Origin: Caballeronia novacaledonica
Lineage (GTDB): Bacteria; Pseudomonadota; Gammaproteobacteria; Burkholderiales; Burkholderiaceae
DNA length: 64,000 nucleotides
Assembly (NCBI RefSeq): GCF_900258035.1
Contig: NZ_OGTP01000031.1
Coordinates: forward strand, 1-64,000
Direction: 5' to 3'
The notes under the pieces were generated by a model. That model ran no database searches. It saw nothing but the letters and a program-made list of their open reading frames with translations, and was not told the origin of the DNA. How positions within the stretch are numbered: position 1 is the first letter of the stretch; every line of letters begins with the position of its first letter. Positions 8,906 to 17,178 of this stretch are shown piece by piece. The position numbers and the translations under genes were made by a program.

Positions 8906-9457
8906 ATGACCTTAAAGATTGCGGTGGTTGTCGGCAGCCTGCGGCGGGATTCGTTCAACAAGCAGCTCGCGCATGCGCTCGTGTCGCTGGCGCCGAGGGA
9001 CTTTTCGTTCGAGTTTCTCGATATCGGCGCCCTGCCGCTCTACAGCCAGGATTACGACAGCGACTTTCCCGAAGTCGCGCGCGCGTTCAAGCAGCAGATC
9101 GCCGATGCGGACGGCTTGCTGATCGTCACGCCGGAGTACAACCGCTCGATTCCGGGCGTGCTGAAAAACGCGCTCGACTGGGCCTCGCGTCCGTGGGGAC
9201 ATAGCGTCTGGGGCGGCAAGCCGGGCGCGATCATCGGGACGTCGGTCGGGGCGATCGGCACGGCCATCGCGCAGTCGCATCTGCGCGGCGTCTGCGCGTA
9301 TCTCGATATCGTGCTGATGAATCAGCCGGAGATGTATATCAAGCACGACGAAAAGCGCATCGACGCGAGCGGCAATATCGTGAGCGAGGACACGCGCAAA
9401 TATCTGCAGACGTTCATGGACAAGTACGCCGCCTGGGTGCGCGATCGGGCGGCATAA
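8906..9457 (+). CDS. NADPH-dependent FMN reductase / flavoprotein
   Basis: The 183-residue protein has the flavodoxin-like fold of NAD(P)H:FMN or quinone reductases (SsuE/ChrR group). It opens with the phosphate-binding loop VVVGSLRRDSFNKQLA. The central motif VTPEYNRSIPGVLKNALDW contacts the isoalloxazine ring, and GGKPGAIIGTSVGAIGTA follows. ATG 8906 has GGGGAAG upstream; the longer frame to 8807 has no such signal. It probably acts in the cytoplasm in quinone or chromate reduction or redox defence. It is monocistronic, with a hairpin right after the stop. Confidence 0.85.
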   Translation: MTLKIAVVVGSLRRDSFNKQLAHALVSLAPRDFSFEFLDIGALPLYSQDYDSDFPEVARAFKQQIADADGLLIVTPEYNRSIPGVLKNALDWASRPWGHSVWGGKPGAIIGTSVGAIGTAIAQSHLRGVCAYLDIVLMNQPEMYIKHDEKRIDASGNIVSEDTRKYLQTFMDKYAAWVRDRAA

Positions 9458-9479
9458 GCACTCACCTTTGACCACGCAA

Positions 9480-9504
9480 AAACGGCCCACTCAGCGGGCC
9501 GTTT
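9480..9504. terminator. Bidirectional Rho-independent terminator
   Basis: Perfect nine-base arms AAACGGCCC (9480-9488) and GGGCCGTTT (9496-9504) form a hairpin with A and T runs on its two sides. It lies between the FMN reductase and the converging stress-protein gene. Confidence 0.75.
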
Positions 9505-9516
9505 CTTCGACGAAAC

Positions 9517-10899
9517 TCAAACGTGATGATGTCCCGTCACGCGATCCCATCCGTGGCGGATCGCCGCCTTGAAGCGCTCCCACGTATCGCCTTCGCCGTG
9601 CTTGCTTTCCCAGTCGCGGCGGGTCTCGTACTCCATCTGATCGTCCCACGTGCGGCTGCGGAAGCGATCGTCGTTGCCGAGCGTCGCGCCGTAGCGATAC
9701 GCGCCCTGGTAGTCCTCGTACGGCTCGCCCGTCGCCGAGTATTTGGACTCGTAGTCGGCGCGGAAATCTTCTTCGTACTCCATGTACTCGTTGGGCACCG
9801 TTGCCGGACCCGTGGTCGTGGAAGCCGGACCGACCGGCCCCGCCGCCTGCGTGCCGGCGGAAGCGAGCACCGGATCGGGCGACGAACCCGCCGCGCGCGC
9901 CGCACCGGCCTGATACGGCGCGGCCGGTTCGTCGAGCGGTCCGAGCGGCTCGACCGAACGCCATTCCGAAGCCATGTCGGTGCGCACGCCGGGCAGCGGG
10001 TCGCGTTCGGACGGAACCGCGCCGGTCGTGCGAAGCGGATCGCGGCCGGCAAGCGCATCGCGTTCCGACAGCGATCCGCCCGTCAGTCCGTCGCGCGCAG
10101 CGAGCGGATCGGCGGGCACGCCGCCGAGCGGATCGGCGAGCGGATCGATGCCGGTCGTCGCATACGGATCGCGGCCCGTCACCGGATCGCGTCCGGCGAG
10201 CGGGTCGCGTGCCGTGCGTTCGGCGTCGCTCATCATCGACTGCGTTTGAGACTGCGACTGCGATTGCGACTGCATGCCGGCGCGCGGCATCAGCAGATCG
10301 TCGGCGGGATCGCTGGCGTAATCGCGCGGCGTCAACGCTGCCGGATCGCCGGCGTCCGCGTGCGGATAAGCCCGCGCGCGCATCGGCGTCATGTCCGGAC
10401 TGTTCACCGGTTCGCGTCCGGGCACGGCGCTGCCGCGTCCGAGGCCGAGTTCGTCGAGCACGGAATGATCGCGATCGTCAGCGGCAGGCATGTCCGACGC
10501 GCCGTGTTCGAGCGTCGTCCAGCTCGCGGCGCGTTCGTCGATGTCGATCGCGCCCTGACCGCTCAATGTCGTGCGCGCGATGTCCGCCTGTTCGACGCTC
10601 GGTGTATCGACGGCGACGAGAATCGCGCCGCGCCGCACGGCCTCCGAATAATGCGCGACTTCCGGCGGCTGGTCGCGCCCGCCGAAGAGCATGCTGAAGA
10701 AGCGCTCGATGTTCGCGAGCATGCCCGGCTCCTGATGCGTGACGGCGTCGGGCATGTCGGACGGCGCGGCTGCGTCGTCGCGCTTCGGATTGGCCTGAAG
10801 TTCGATGTCCGCCCGCGCGAAGCCGGCGCTGATCAAGGCCGAGCGTGCGTCCTCGGCTTGCGCATAAGTGTCGAAAACTCCGATGACGGTGTGTCGCAT
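9517..10899 (-). CDS. Repeat-containing stress-response protein (YflT/GsiB-like N-terminus)
   Basis: A 460-residue, probably cytoplasmic protein in three parts. Residues 1-110 resemble the general-stress YflT-type domain (TVIGVFDTYAQAEDARSAL). The middle is low-complexity: a QSQSQSQSQTQS stretch, then many imperfect DP-L-AGRDP units (residues about 210-300), probably disordered. The C-terminal 90 residues form a charged Tyr/Asp-rich block (YEEDFRADYESKY, then DWESKHGEGDTWERFKAAI). Related proteins in Burkholderia carry similar N- and C-terminal blocks with a variable centre. Function is unknown. The DNA of the centre is repetitive and could change length by slippage. Confidence 0.7.
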   Translation of the reverse strand: MRHTVIGVFDTYAQAEDARSALISAGFARADIELQANPKRDDAAAPSDMPDAVTHQEPGMLANIERFFSMLFGGRDQPPEVAHYSEAVRRGAILVAVDTPSVEQADIARTTLSGQGAIDIDERAASWTTLEHGASDMPAADDRDHSVLDELGLGRGSAVPGREPVNSPDMTPMRARAYPHADAGDPAALTPRDYASDPADDLLMPRAGMQSQSQSQSQTQSMMSDAERTARDPLAGRDPVTGRDPYATTGIDPLADPLGGVPADPLAARDGLTGGSLSERDALAGRDPLRTTGAVPSERDPLPGVRTDMASEWRSVEPLGPLDEPAAPYQAGAARAAGSSPDPVLASAGTQAAGPVGPASTTTGPATVPNEYMEYEEDFRADYESKYSATGEPYEDYQGAYRYGATLGNDDRFRSRTWDDQMEYETRRDWESKHGEGDTWERFKAAIRHGWDRVTGHHHV

Positions 10900-11064
10900 G
10901 TACGCCTCCTGCGGTGGGCGGATTCCGGAAATCGGCGACGTCGTCGCCGTGCATGAAGGCGTTCACGCAACTCGCGTGCCGGATGCGTGCGAACCGGCAC
11001 GCGCAGGAGAACGTGTGAAAGGATGACGGCGCTTTTACAACCGCGCGTGCAAAAGTCGATCGGT

Positions 11065-13341
11065 TCAGCGATCGACGGAACGCGCCGCACGCGCACCGCG
11101 CATCGGTGCGCGCGGGCCGTCCGGGCGCTCGAGAATGCCGCGCAGGAGCGAATCGAGCAGCGCGATATCGAACGGTTTCGAGAGCACGCGCGCGCCGACC
11201 TGCCGCGCGCGGTCGAGCTCTTCCGCGTAACCCGTGACGAGAATCACCGGCAGGCGCGGCTCGCAGCGCTGCAGCATCTCGGCGAGATCGATGCCGTTCA
11301 TCTGTCCCGGCATGTGGATGTCGGACAGCACGACGTCGAACGGGAAATCCGTTGCGGCGTCCGCGAGCGCGGCTTCGAGCACGGTGGCGGCCGTGTCGGC
11401 GTTGAAGACGTAGGTGACGTGATGACCCATCATCGTGAGCAGCGCCTCGGTGCCGGCGGCGACTTCCTCGTTGTCTTCGACGAGCAGCACGCGCAAGCCG
11501 TCCGCGTCCTTCGCGGCGGCCTGTTCTTGCGCCACGGCCGCGCCCGGCGCGCCCGCCGCCGCGCGCGGCAGATACAGACGCACGGCCGTGCCCGCGCCGA
11601 TGGCGCTGTCGATGGTCGCAAGCCCGCCCGCGCGCTCGCAGAACGCAAAGACCTGCGGCAGGCCGAGGCCCGTGCCCATGCCTTTGGGCTTCGTCGTGAA
11701 GAGCGGCTCGAACGCGCGCCCGAGCACTTCGGAGCTCATGCCGAAACCGTTGTCCTCCAGCATGATCTGCACGAATTCGCCGGTGATCGGAAAGCCGTCC
11801 TCGTGGCGAAAGCGCACGTTATTGGCTCGAACGGTGAACGTGCCGCCGCTGGGCATCGCGTCGCGCGCATTCACCGCGACGTTGATGAGCGCGAGCTCCA
11901 GTTCCGCCGGATCGACGCGGATCGCCCACACGTCCGGCGCGACCTCGACGTTGAGCGCCACTTTCGCGCCGAGCGAGGCGCGCAGCAATTCGCGCCCCGC
12001 CGGCACCCATTTGCCGATGGCGATGGTCTCGCTTCTCAGCGGCTGCTTGCGCGCGACGCCGAGCAATTGCCGGGTCAGCGACTGACCGCTCTTCAACGCG
12101 CGTTCCATCGCCGCCAGTTCGCGGTCGAGGCCGGGCGCGCCACGCCGCCGCGCGATCTGCACGTTGGTCGAAACGATCATCAGCAGATTGTTGAAATCGT
12201 GCGCCACGCTGCCGACGAGATTGCCGAGCGCTTCCATCTTGCGCGCCTGGCGATACGCGGATTCGATCGAGCGGCGCATCGACGCTTCCGCCTGCCAGCG
12301 CTCCCACGCTTCTTCCTCGGTCGCGAGCCGCCGCAACGACTGCGTGATGACGCCCCACAGCACGACGCACGGCGCGAAGATCGAAAGCGCGAGCACGCTC
12401 AGATGCTTCCACCAGTCGGACCAGATCGTCGCGATCGGATAGCCGCTCGACACGAAGACCGGATACGCGCCCACGCGCCGGAACGCGACGATCTTCAGTT
12501 GATTGTCGAGGCCGGACACCATCTTCACGACGCCGCTCCTGCGCCCCGCGGCGTACGCTTCGCGCAGCGGCGAGCTGGCGGCGAGCGCCATGCGCTCGGG
12601 CGGACGGGGCGGATACCACGCGAGCACTTCGCCGTCCGAGCGCGACAGGCCGAGCGACACGCTCGGGTTATCGCCGATGAGCTCGCGATAAAACGCGCCG
12701 AAATACGAAGGCCGCAGCGCGATGGACACGATTCCGTCGAACTTGCCCGACGCCGTGCGGCGCGCGACCGCCGTGTTGAACACCTGCTCGCCGGCGACCC
12801 GGCCGACCATCACGCGGGAAATCTGCTCGATCTGCTGCCCCGCGCGCAAGCCGCCGAAGTCGGCGCGATCGGCGACCGTGATGTCGGGCGTGGGCCACGC
12901 GCGGCTCGTGGCGAGCAGCGTGCCGTCGGAACCGAACACGGAAGCGGCCGCGACCTGCTTATAAGTGTTGCTGATCGTCTGCAGGCGCTGGTGGATCGTC
13001 CGGCTGTCTCGCCGGATGGCGGCGGCGTCGAGGTCGTCGAGCAGATCGACGATGCGTTCGTTCAATGTCACGTTCAGGTCGAAGACCTTGAGCGCGTGTT
13101 CCTCGGCGACGCGGGCATTGCGCGCGACGATATCGGAGGCGTCGGCGACGCGCGCGTGGTAATCGGTGAAAGCGGTGACCGCGACATACACGCACGGCAG
13201 CACGATCGCGGCGACGAGCAGTGCGTAGAGCGTGAGGCGCTGCGCCGCGAAGTTGCGCTCGGGAACCACCGGAAAAGGCGGTTCTTGCTGCCATGATTCC
13301 GCGGCAGGATCGGCGTTGGACTCCTCACGTTGCAGCGTCAT
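11065..13341 (-). CDS. Membrane hybrid sensor histidine kinase with C-terminal receiver
   Basis: A 758-residue hybrid kinase. An N-terminal transmembrane helix (LTLYALLVAAIVLPCVYVAV) is followed by a periplasmic dCache/PDC-like sensor and a second helix (VLALSIFAPCVVLWGVI). The phosphoacceptor segment AHDFNNLL has its His at residue 381. The ATPase core shows the N box INVAVNARDAMPSGG and the GMGTGLGLPQVF G box, and a receiver ends the protein (VLLVEDNEE, phosphoacceptor in LSDIHMPG, Lys in SKPFD). The HDFNN type of H box is typical of hybrid kinases acting without a separate DNA-binding partner. The ATG at 13341 lacks an obvious ribosome binding site, so the start is uncertain. Confidence 0.85.
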   Translation of the reverse strand: MTLQREESNADPAAESWQQEPPFPVVPERNFAAQRLTLYALLVAAIVLPCVYVAVTAFTDYHARVADASDIVARNARVAEEHALKVFDLNVTLNERIVDLLDDLDAAAIRRDSRTIHQRLQTISNTYKQVAAASVFGSDGTLLATSRAWPTPDITVADRADFGGLRAGQQIEQISRVMVGRVAGEQVFNTAVARRTASGKFDGIVSIALRPSYFGAFYRELIGDNPSVSLGLSRSDGEVLAWYPPRPPERMALAASSPLREAYAAGRRSGVVKMVSGLDNQLKIVAFRRVGAYPVFVSSGYPIATIWSDWWKHLSVLALSIFAPCVVLWGVITQSLRRLATEEEAWERWQAEASMRRSIESAYRQARKMEALGNLVGSVAHDFNNLLMIVSTNVQIARRRGAPGLDRELAAMERALKSGQSLTRQLLGVARKQPLRSETIAIGKWVPAGRELLRASLGAKVALNVEVAPDVWAIRVDPAELELALINVAVNARDAMPSGGTFTVRANNVRFRHEDGFPITGEFVQIMLEDNGFGMSSEVLGRAFEPLFTTKPKGMGTGLGLPQVFAFCERAGGLATIDSAIGAGTAVRLYLPRAAAGAPGAAVAQEQAAAKDADGLRVLLVEDNEEVAAGTEALLTMMGHHVTYVFNADTAATVLEAALADAATDFPFDVVLSDIHMPGQMNGIDLAEMLQRCEPRLPVILVTGYAEELDRARQVGARVLSKPFDIALLDSLLRGILERPDGPRAPMRGARAARSVDR

Positions 13342-14098
13342 TTTTGGCAGCGAATTGGAAAACTTACCCGAAGCCCGCGCCTCGGGCTCGCCGAAGCGGG
13401 CGTGCGCACGGGACTTGCCGGGCTTGAACGATGCAACCGCAAAAAGTACGCACGAAGCATGCCGGGGAAAAGGTTGCGCTGCGCACGACATATGGAGGAA
13501 AGCCTCGGTCGGGCGGCGAAGTTAGCGAGATTATTGGAAGCGCAAACGTACACAAAAGCATGACAACGTATCACATCTGATTACATGGAGCGAAACGTGC
13601 CTCATTACGGGCAGTTTTCATCAGATTAATTCTCGCTCTGCGCTTTCGCGAGTTGCTTTGACATTCTGATCGTCCGACAATGCAAGCCTCCGACCTGATA
13701 CGCCATCGAGAGCGTCGGCGGAGGACACAAGCAGCCTCGCGGCGCGCGCCGGGGAGAAGGACCGCTTGTCCGGCCAGATCGCCGGCAGGCCGCGCGACCG
13801 AGCGAGGGAAAGAAGGCCACGGTCCGCCAACCTCTTGGCGGATCACGCACGGGGCAGTCGACATGACGCCGATCGAGAGCCAGGAAGCATCGAACGCTGC
13901 GCGCACGCTGGTGGTCCAGCGCTCGCCCGCGGGATGGCGCGCCTACGTCCACAGGCGCCGCGCCTGGCTCATCGCCGCCGAACTGCATCTCCGACAGCGC
14001 CCGCATTCCCGCCGGGCAAGAGGGCTCACGCCGGTTCCGCTGTGAAGATCGCCTAAAGATCGCCGCGCGGATGCCGTAATCCCATACGAGAGCCGGCC
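13342..14098. other. Long gap without a supported gene
   Basis: About 750 bp separate the hybrid kinase from the receiver/CheC operon. A 60-codon frame (13863-14045, plus strand, GGGGC upstream) is the only one with a plausible ribosome binding site, but it is Arg-rich and shows no family motif, so it is not called. The stretch nearest the kinase (about 13540-13680) is clearly more AT-rich and probably holds its promoter. Confidence 0.4.
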
Positions 14099-14524
14099 GT
14101 GTCCGCCGACACGACTGTCCTCAGCCCGAAAACAGCCAAAAAGATCCTGCCGACCATGCCGTTGCCGATTGTCATTGCCGATGATTCCCTGCTCGCGCGC
14201 AAGGTGATGACGCGCGCGCTGCCCCCGGACTGGGACGTCGAGATCTCCTACGCGACCAACGGACGCGAGGCGCTCGAACACTATCGCGCGGGCCGCGCCT
14301 CGGTGATGTTCCTCGATCTCACGATGCCCGACATGACGGGCTATCAGGTGCTCGACGCGTTGCAGCACGAGGACCTGAACACGTTCGTGATCGTCGTGTC
14401 CGCCGACGTGCAGCCGATGGCCCAGGAGCGCGTGCGCGCGCTCGGCGCGATCGCTTTCCTGCCGAAGCCGGTGACGCCCGAAGCGCTGCGTCCCGTTTTG
14501 AAGGAGTACGGACTCCATGGTTGA
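14099..14524 (+). CDS. Single-domain response regulator (CheY-like)
   Basis: A 141-residue receiver without output domain. The acidic pair is in IVIADDSLLARKV, the phosphoacceptor Asp in VMFLDLTMPDMTG, the Thr/Ser in VVSADVQ and the conserved Lys in LPKPV. Translation may begin at GTG 14099 or at ATG 14156, which would still keep the whole domain. Its 3' end overlaps the next gene, a CheC phosphatase, by 8 bp, so the two are probably translationally coupled and CheC likely dephosphorylates this protein. The final gene of the operon is a diguanylate cyclase. Confidence 0.85.
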   Translation: MSADTTVLSPKTAKKILPTMPLPIVIADDSLLARKVMTRALPPDWDVEISYATNGREALEHYRAGRASVMFLDLTMPDMTGYQVLDALQHEDLNTFVIVVSADVQPMAQERVRALGAIAFLPKPVTPEALRPVLKEYGLHG

Positions 14525-15140
14525 ACCCGCCCTGAACGAAGATCAGCGCGACGCGCTGCAGGAAGTCGCCAACATGGCGATGGGCCAGGCCGCGACGCGG
14601 CTTTCGAAGCTGCTCGGCACGTTCATCGAGCTTTCGGTGCCGCGCGTGCGCGTGGTGAGCGTGGCCGAGGCGTCGGCGGCGCTCGCCGAGATGACCGGCA
14701 TCACCGATACCGTCACGGCCGTGCGCCAGGGCTTTCGCTCCGACATCAAGGGCGAGGCGATCGTGCTGTGCAAGAGCGGCAGCGTCGATCAGTTGTGCGC
14801 GCTCGTCGACGATCCGTACACCAAATCCACCTACGAGGCGACGACCCGCACCGAGCTCGTCTTCGACGTCGCCACCGTGCTGATGGGCGCGTGCGTGTCG
14901 TGCATACTCGACCGCCTCGGCCGCTCGCCGATCTTCTCGCCGCCGGGCATGCTCGGCTCGGAAATCGGCCTCGACGAAGTTTTCCAGCCCGCGATGCTCG
15001 CGTGGAAGACGGCGCTTCTGCTCGAAGTGAATTTCGCGCTCGAAGACCACAGTTTCCGCGCGCATCTCGTCATGCTGATGGCGGAAGACGCCATCGCGCA
15101 TCTGAACGAGGCGCTCGACGCGCTTCTGTCGAGCCTCTGA
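14517..15140 (+). CDS. cheC: CheC-family phosphatase
   Basis: The 207-residue protein matches the CheC/CheX/FliY phosphatase family. The first helix motif EVANMAMGQAATRLSKLLG carries the conserved E..N pattern used to attack phospho-Asp of receivers. A second related block (TELVFDVATVLMGACVSCIL) aligns with the second CheC half, but the E..N residues are less clear there, so perhaps only one active site remains. It starts 8 bp inside the receiver gene and ends 13 bp before the cyclase, giving a compact three-gene signalling operon. Confidence 0.82.
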   Translation: MVEPALNEDQRDALQEVANMAMGQAATRLSKLLGTFIELSVPRVRVVSVAEASAALAEMTGITDTVTAVRQGFRSDIKGEAIVLCKSGSVDQLCALVDDPYTKSTYEATTRTELVFDVATVLMGACVSCILDRLGRSPIFSPPGMLGSEIGLDEVFQPAMLAWKTALLLEVNFALEDHSFRAHLVMLMAEDAIAHLNEALDALLSSL

Positions 15141-15153
15141 ACGGGACGCCATC

Positions 15154-16101
15154 GTGAGCATGGACGAACTGCGCCACGCACTCTCCGAACTCGTGATCGA
15201 GCGCGTCGGCTTCGGCATTTTCGTGCTCGATCGCGACTTGAACGTGCTGATGTGGAACCGGTTCATGCAGGACCACAGCGGCAGGACGGCCGAGCAGGTG
15301 ATCGGCAAATCGATCTTCGCGAGCTTTCCGGAACTGCCGCGCGTGTGGTTCACGCGCAAGGTCGAGAGCGTGTTCCAGCTCGGCAGCTTCACGTTCAGTT
15401 CGTGGGAGCAGCGGCCGTATCTCTTCAAGTTCGATCACGACCGGCCGATCACCGGCGGCGTCGATTTCATGCAGCAGGACTGCACGTTCATGCCGCTTAC
15501 GCTTGAGCGCGAGGTGCGCGCCGTCTGCGTGACGATTTCCGACGCGACGCACGCGAGCATGATGCAGCGCGCCCGCGACGAAGCGGTGGCGAAGCTGCAG
15601 GAATTCGCGGACCGCGACGGCCTGACGGGCATCGCGAACCGGCGCTACTTCGAACTGCGCCTGCGCGACGAATTCTCGCGCTGGCAGCGCTACGGCGGCG
15701 AGCTGTCGATGCTGCTGTTCGACCTCGACCACTTCAAGCGCATCAACGACGACCTCGGCCACCTCGTCGGCGATACGGTGTTGCGCGTGATGGCCGAGCG
15801 CGTCGCGAAGACCGTGCGCGTGCAGGACGTGTTCGGTCGCTTCGGCGGCGAGGAATTCGCGCTGCTTCTGCCGTGCACGAACTTCGAGGACGCGATGATC
15901 GTCGCGGAGAAAGTGCGCCGCGCGATCGGCGAGACGCCCATCGACGTCCAGGGCGCGCGCGTGCCGGTGACGGCGAGCGTCGGGGTGGCGCGCGCGCGGA
16001 CCGGCGTGACGTCGTCGTACGAAGCGCTCATCAACGAGACCGATGCGGCGCTTTATACGGCCAAGCGCGAAGGGCGCAACCGGACGGTCGGCTTCGCCTG
16101 A
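15154..16101 (+). CDS. PAS-GGDEF diguanylate cyclase
   Basis: A 315-residue soluble protein. Residues about 5-130 form a PAS sensor (GFGIFVLDRDLNVLMWN), a short coiled linker follows, and residues about 150-315 are a GGDEF domain with intact active site GGEEF. The RVQD inhibitory-site motif lies five residues before it, so product inhibition by c-di-GMP is expected. The domain also shows DGLTGIANRRYFE and FDLDHFKRINDDLGH. Start codon GTG 15154 or ATG 15160. It is the third gene after the receiver and CheC, so its activity may be tuned by that phospho-relay. The hopanoid operon begins 228 bp downstream. Confidence 0.88.
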   Translation: MSMDELRHALSELVIERVGFGIFVLDRDLNVLMWNRFMQDHSGRTAEQVIGKSIFASFPELPRVWFTRKVESVFQLGSFTFSSWEQRPYLFKFDHDRPITGGVDFMQQDCTFMPLTLEREVRAVCVTISDATHASMMQRARDEAVAKLQEFADRDGLTGIANRRYFELRLRDEFSRWQRYGGELSMLLFDLDHFKRINDDLGHLVGDTVLRVMAERVAKTVRVQDVFGRFGGEEFALLLPCTNFEDAMIVAEKVRRAIGETPIDVQGARVPVTASVGVARARTGVTSSYEALINETDAALYTAKREGRNRTVGFA

Positions 16102-16151
16102 AACGCCGCTCGATCCGCGGCGCCTTGCCCCGCGCGGCTCCGGCGCAATCG

Positions 16152-16177
16152 GGCAAAGTATTGATATACTCTTTGCC
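16152..16177 (+). promoter_or_regulatory. Possible hpnD promoter with flanking inverted repeat
   Basis: A TATACT -10-like hexamer (16165-16170) is enclosed by seven-base inverted arms GGCAAAG (16152-16158) and CTTTGCC (16171-16177), as if a repressor covered the promoter. No good -35 is visible. It lies about 150 bp upstream of hpnD. Confidence 0.35.
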
Positions 16178-16329
16178 GCTTCCGGCGCAGTCACAGCCGG
16201 CTCGCGCCGGCCTTTCTCCCCGGTCGTCCCGCACAGCGCCAGTGGGTTCCGCGCGCGCCGGGCCGTATCGGGACCAGCGCCCGATCTCTTACAAAATTTG
16301 CCCTTGGGGGCGCCACAGCGGAGTTCGTC

Positions 16330-17178
16330 TTGGCCGTTTCCAACACCATCGCTGAAGATCCTGCTCCAGACGCCGCGAAAACGTCGTCGGGAAGCTCGTT
16401 TTATCTCGCGATGCGCATCCTTCCCGCCGAGCAGCGGGACGCGATGTACCAGATCTACGCGTTCTGCCGCGCGGTCGACGACATCGCCGACGAAGGCACC
16501 TTGCCGCGCCGCGAGCGCGCGTTCGCGCTCGACCAGTGGCGCGAAGACATCGACGCGTGCTACGCCGGCAAGCCGAAGCCATCGCTCGAAGGGCTCACGC
16601 GCCACATCCAGGCTTTTCAGCTTTCCCGCGACGACTTCCACGCTGTGATCGACGGCATGGCGATGGACGCCGCCGGCGACATCGTCGCGCCCGACGAAGC
16701 CACGCTCGACCTCTATTGCGATCGCGTGGCGAGCGCGGTCGGTCGGCTGTCGGTGAGAATTTTCGGGATGCACGAGGACGCCGGGCGGCGGCTCGCGCAC
16801 CATCTCGGCCGCGCGCTGCAACTGACCAACATCCTGCGCGACATCGACGAGGACGCGGAAATCGGCCGCGTGTATCTGCCGCGCGAACTGCTCGCGCGCG
16901 AAGGCATTTCGACGAGCGATCCGGCCGGCATCGTCGGCGATGCGCGCCTGCCGCGCGTGTGCGCCGTGCTCGCCGAGCGCGCGAAGGGCCACTATGCCCA
17001 GTCCGACGCGATCATGGCGGCGTCGCCGCGCGCCCAGGTGCGCGCGCCGCGCATCATGTCGGCGGCGTATCGCACCGTGCTCGACGCCAATCTGAAACGC
17101 GGCTTCGACCTGCCGCGCACGCGCGTGCGCACGCCGCGTGCGCGCCTGCTGTGGATCGTGGCGCGCAACCTGATCTGA
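16330..17178 (+). CDS. hpnD: Presqualene diphosphate synthase HpnD
   Basis: A 282-residue trans-prenyltransferase of the squalene/phytoene synthase fold. The two Asp-rich metal-binding motifs are present: DDIAD at residues 50-54 and DIDED at 171-175 after NILR. In the bacterial HpnCDE route this enzyme joins two farnesyl diphosphates to presqualene diphosphate. Translation starts at TTG 16330 with CGGAG upstream. The stop overlaps the hpnE ATG. No hpnC lies beside it, unlike in many hopanoid operons. Cytoplasmic or membrane-associated. Confidence 0.92.
   Translation: MAVSNTIAEDPAPDAAKTSSGSSFYLAMRILPAEQRDAMYQIYAFCRAVDDIADEGTLPRRERAFALDQWREDIDACYAGKPKPSLEGLTRHIQAFQLSRDDFHAVIDGMAMDAAGDIVAPDEATLDLYCDRVASAVGRLSVRIFGMHEDAGRRLAHHLGRALQLTNILRDIDEDAEIGRVYLPRELLAREGISTSDPAGIVGDARLPRVCAVLAERAKGHYAQSDAIMAASPRAQVRAPRIMSAAYRTVLDANLKRGFDLPRTRVRTPRARLLWIVARNLI

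Noticed and set aside
8596..9204. 202-codon frame covering the DnaA box region
   Set aside because: Overlaps the real FMN reductase gene in another frame and has no motif.
10000..10300. Possible CRISPR-like repeat array in the GGATCGCG-rich stretch
   Set aside because: The repeats are short, irregular and in frame; they encode the DP-repeat centre of the stress protein.
10987..13296. 769-codon frame opposite the hybrid kinase
   Set aside because: Composition is dominated by Arg, Ala and His with no motif; the opposite strand encodes a complete kinase.
13863..14045. 60-codon plus-strand frame with GGGGC upstream
   Set aside because: Arg-rich, no recognised family; could not be separated from chance reading in GC-rich DNA.
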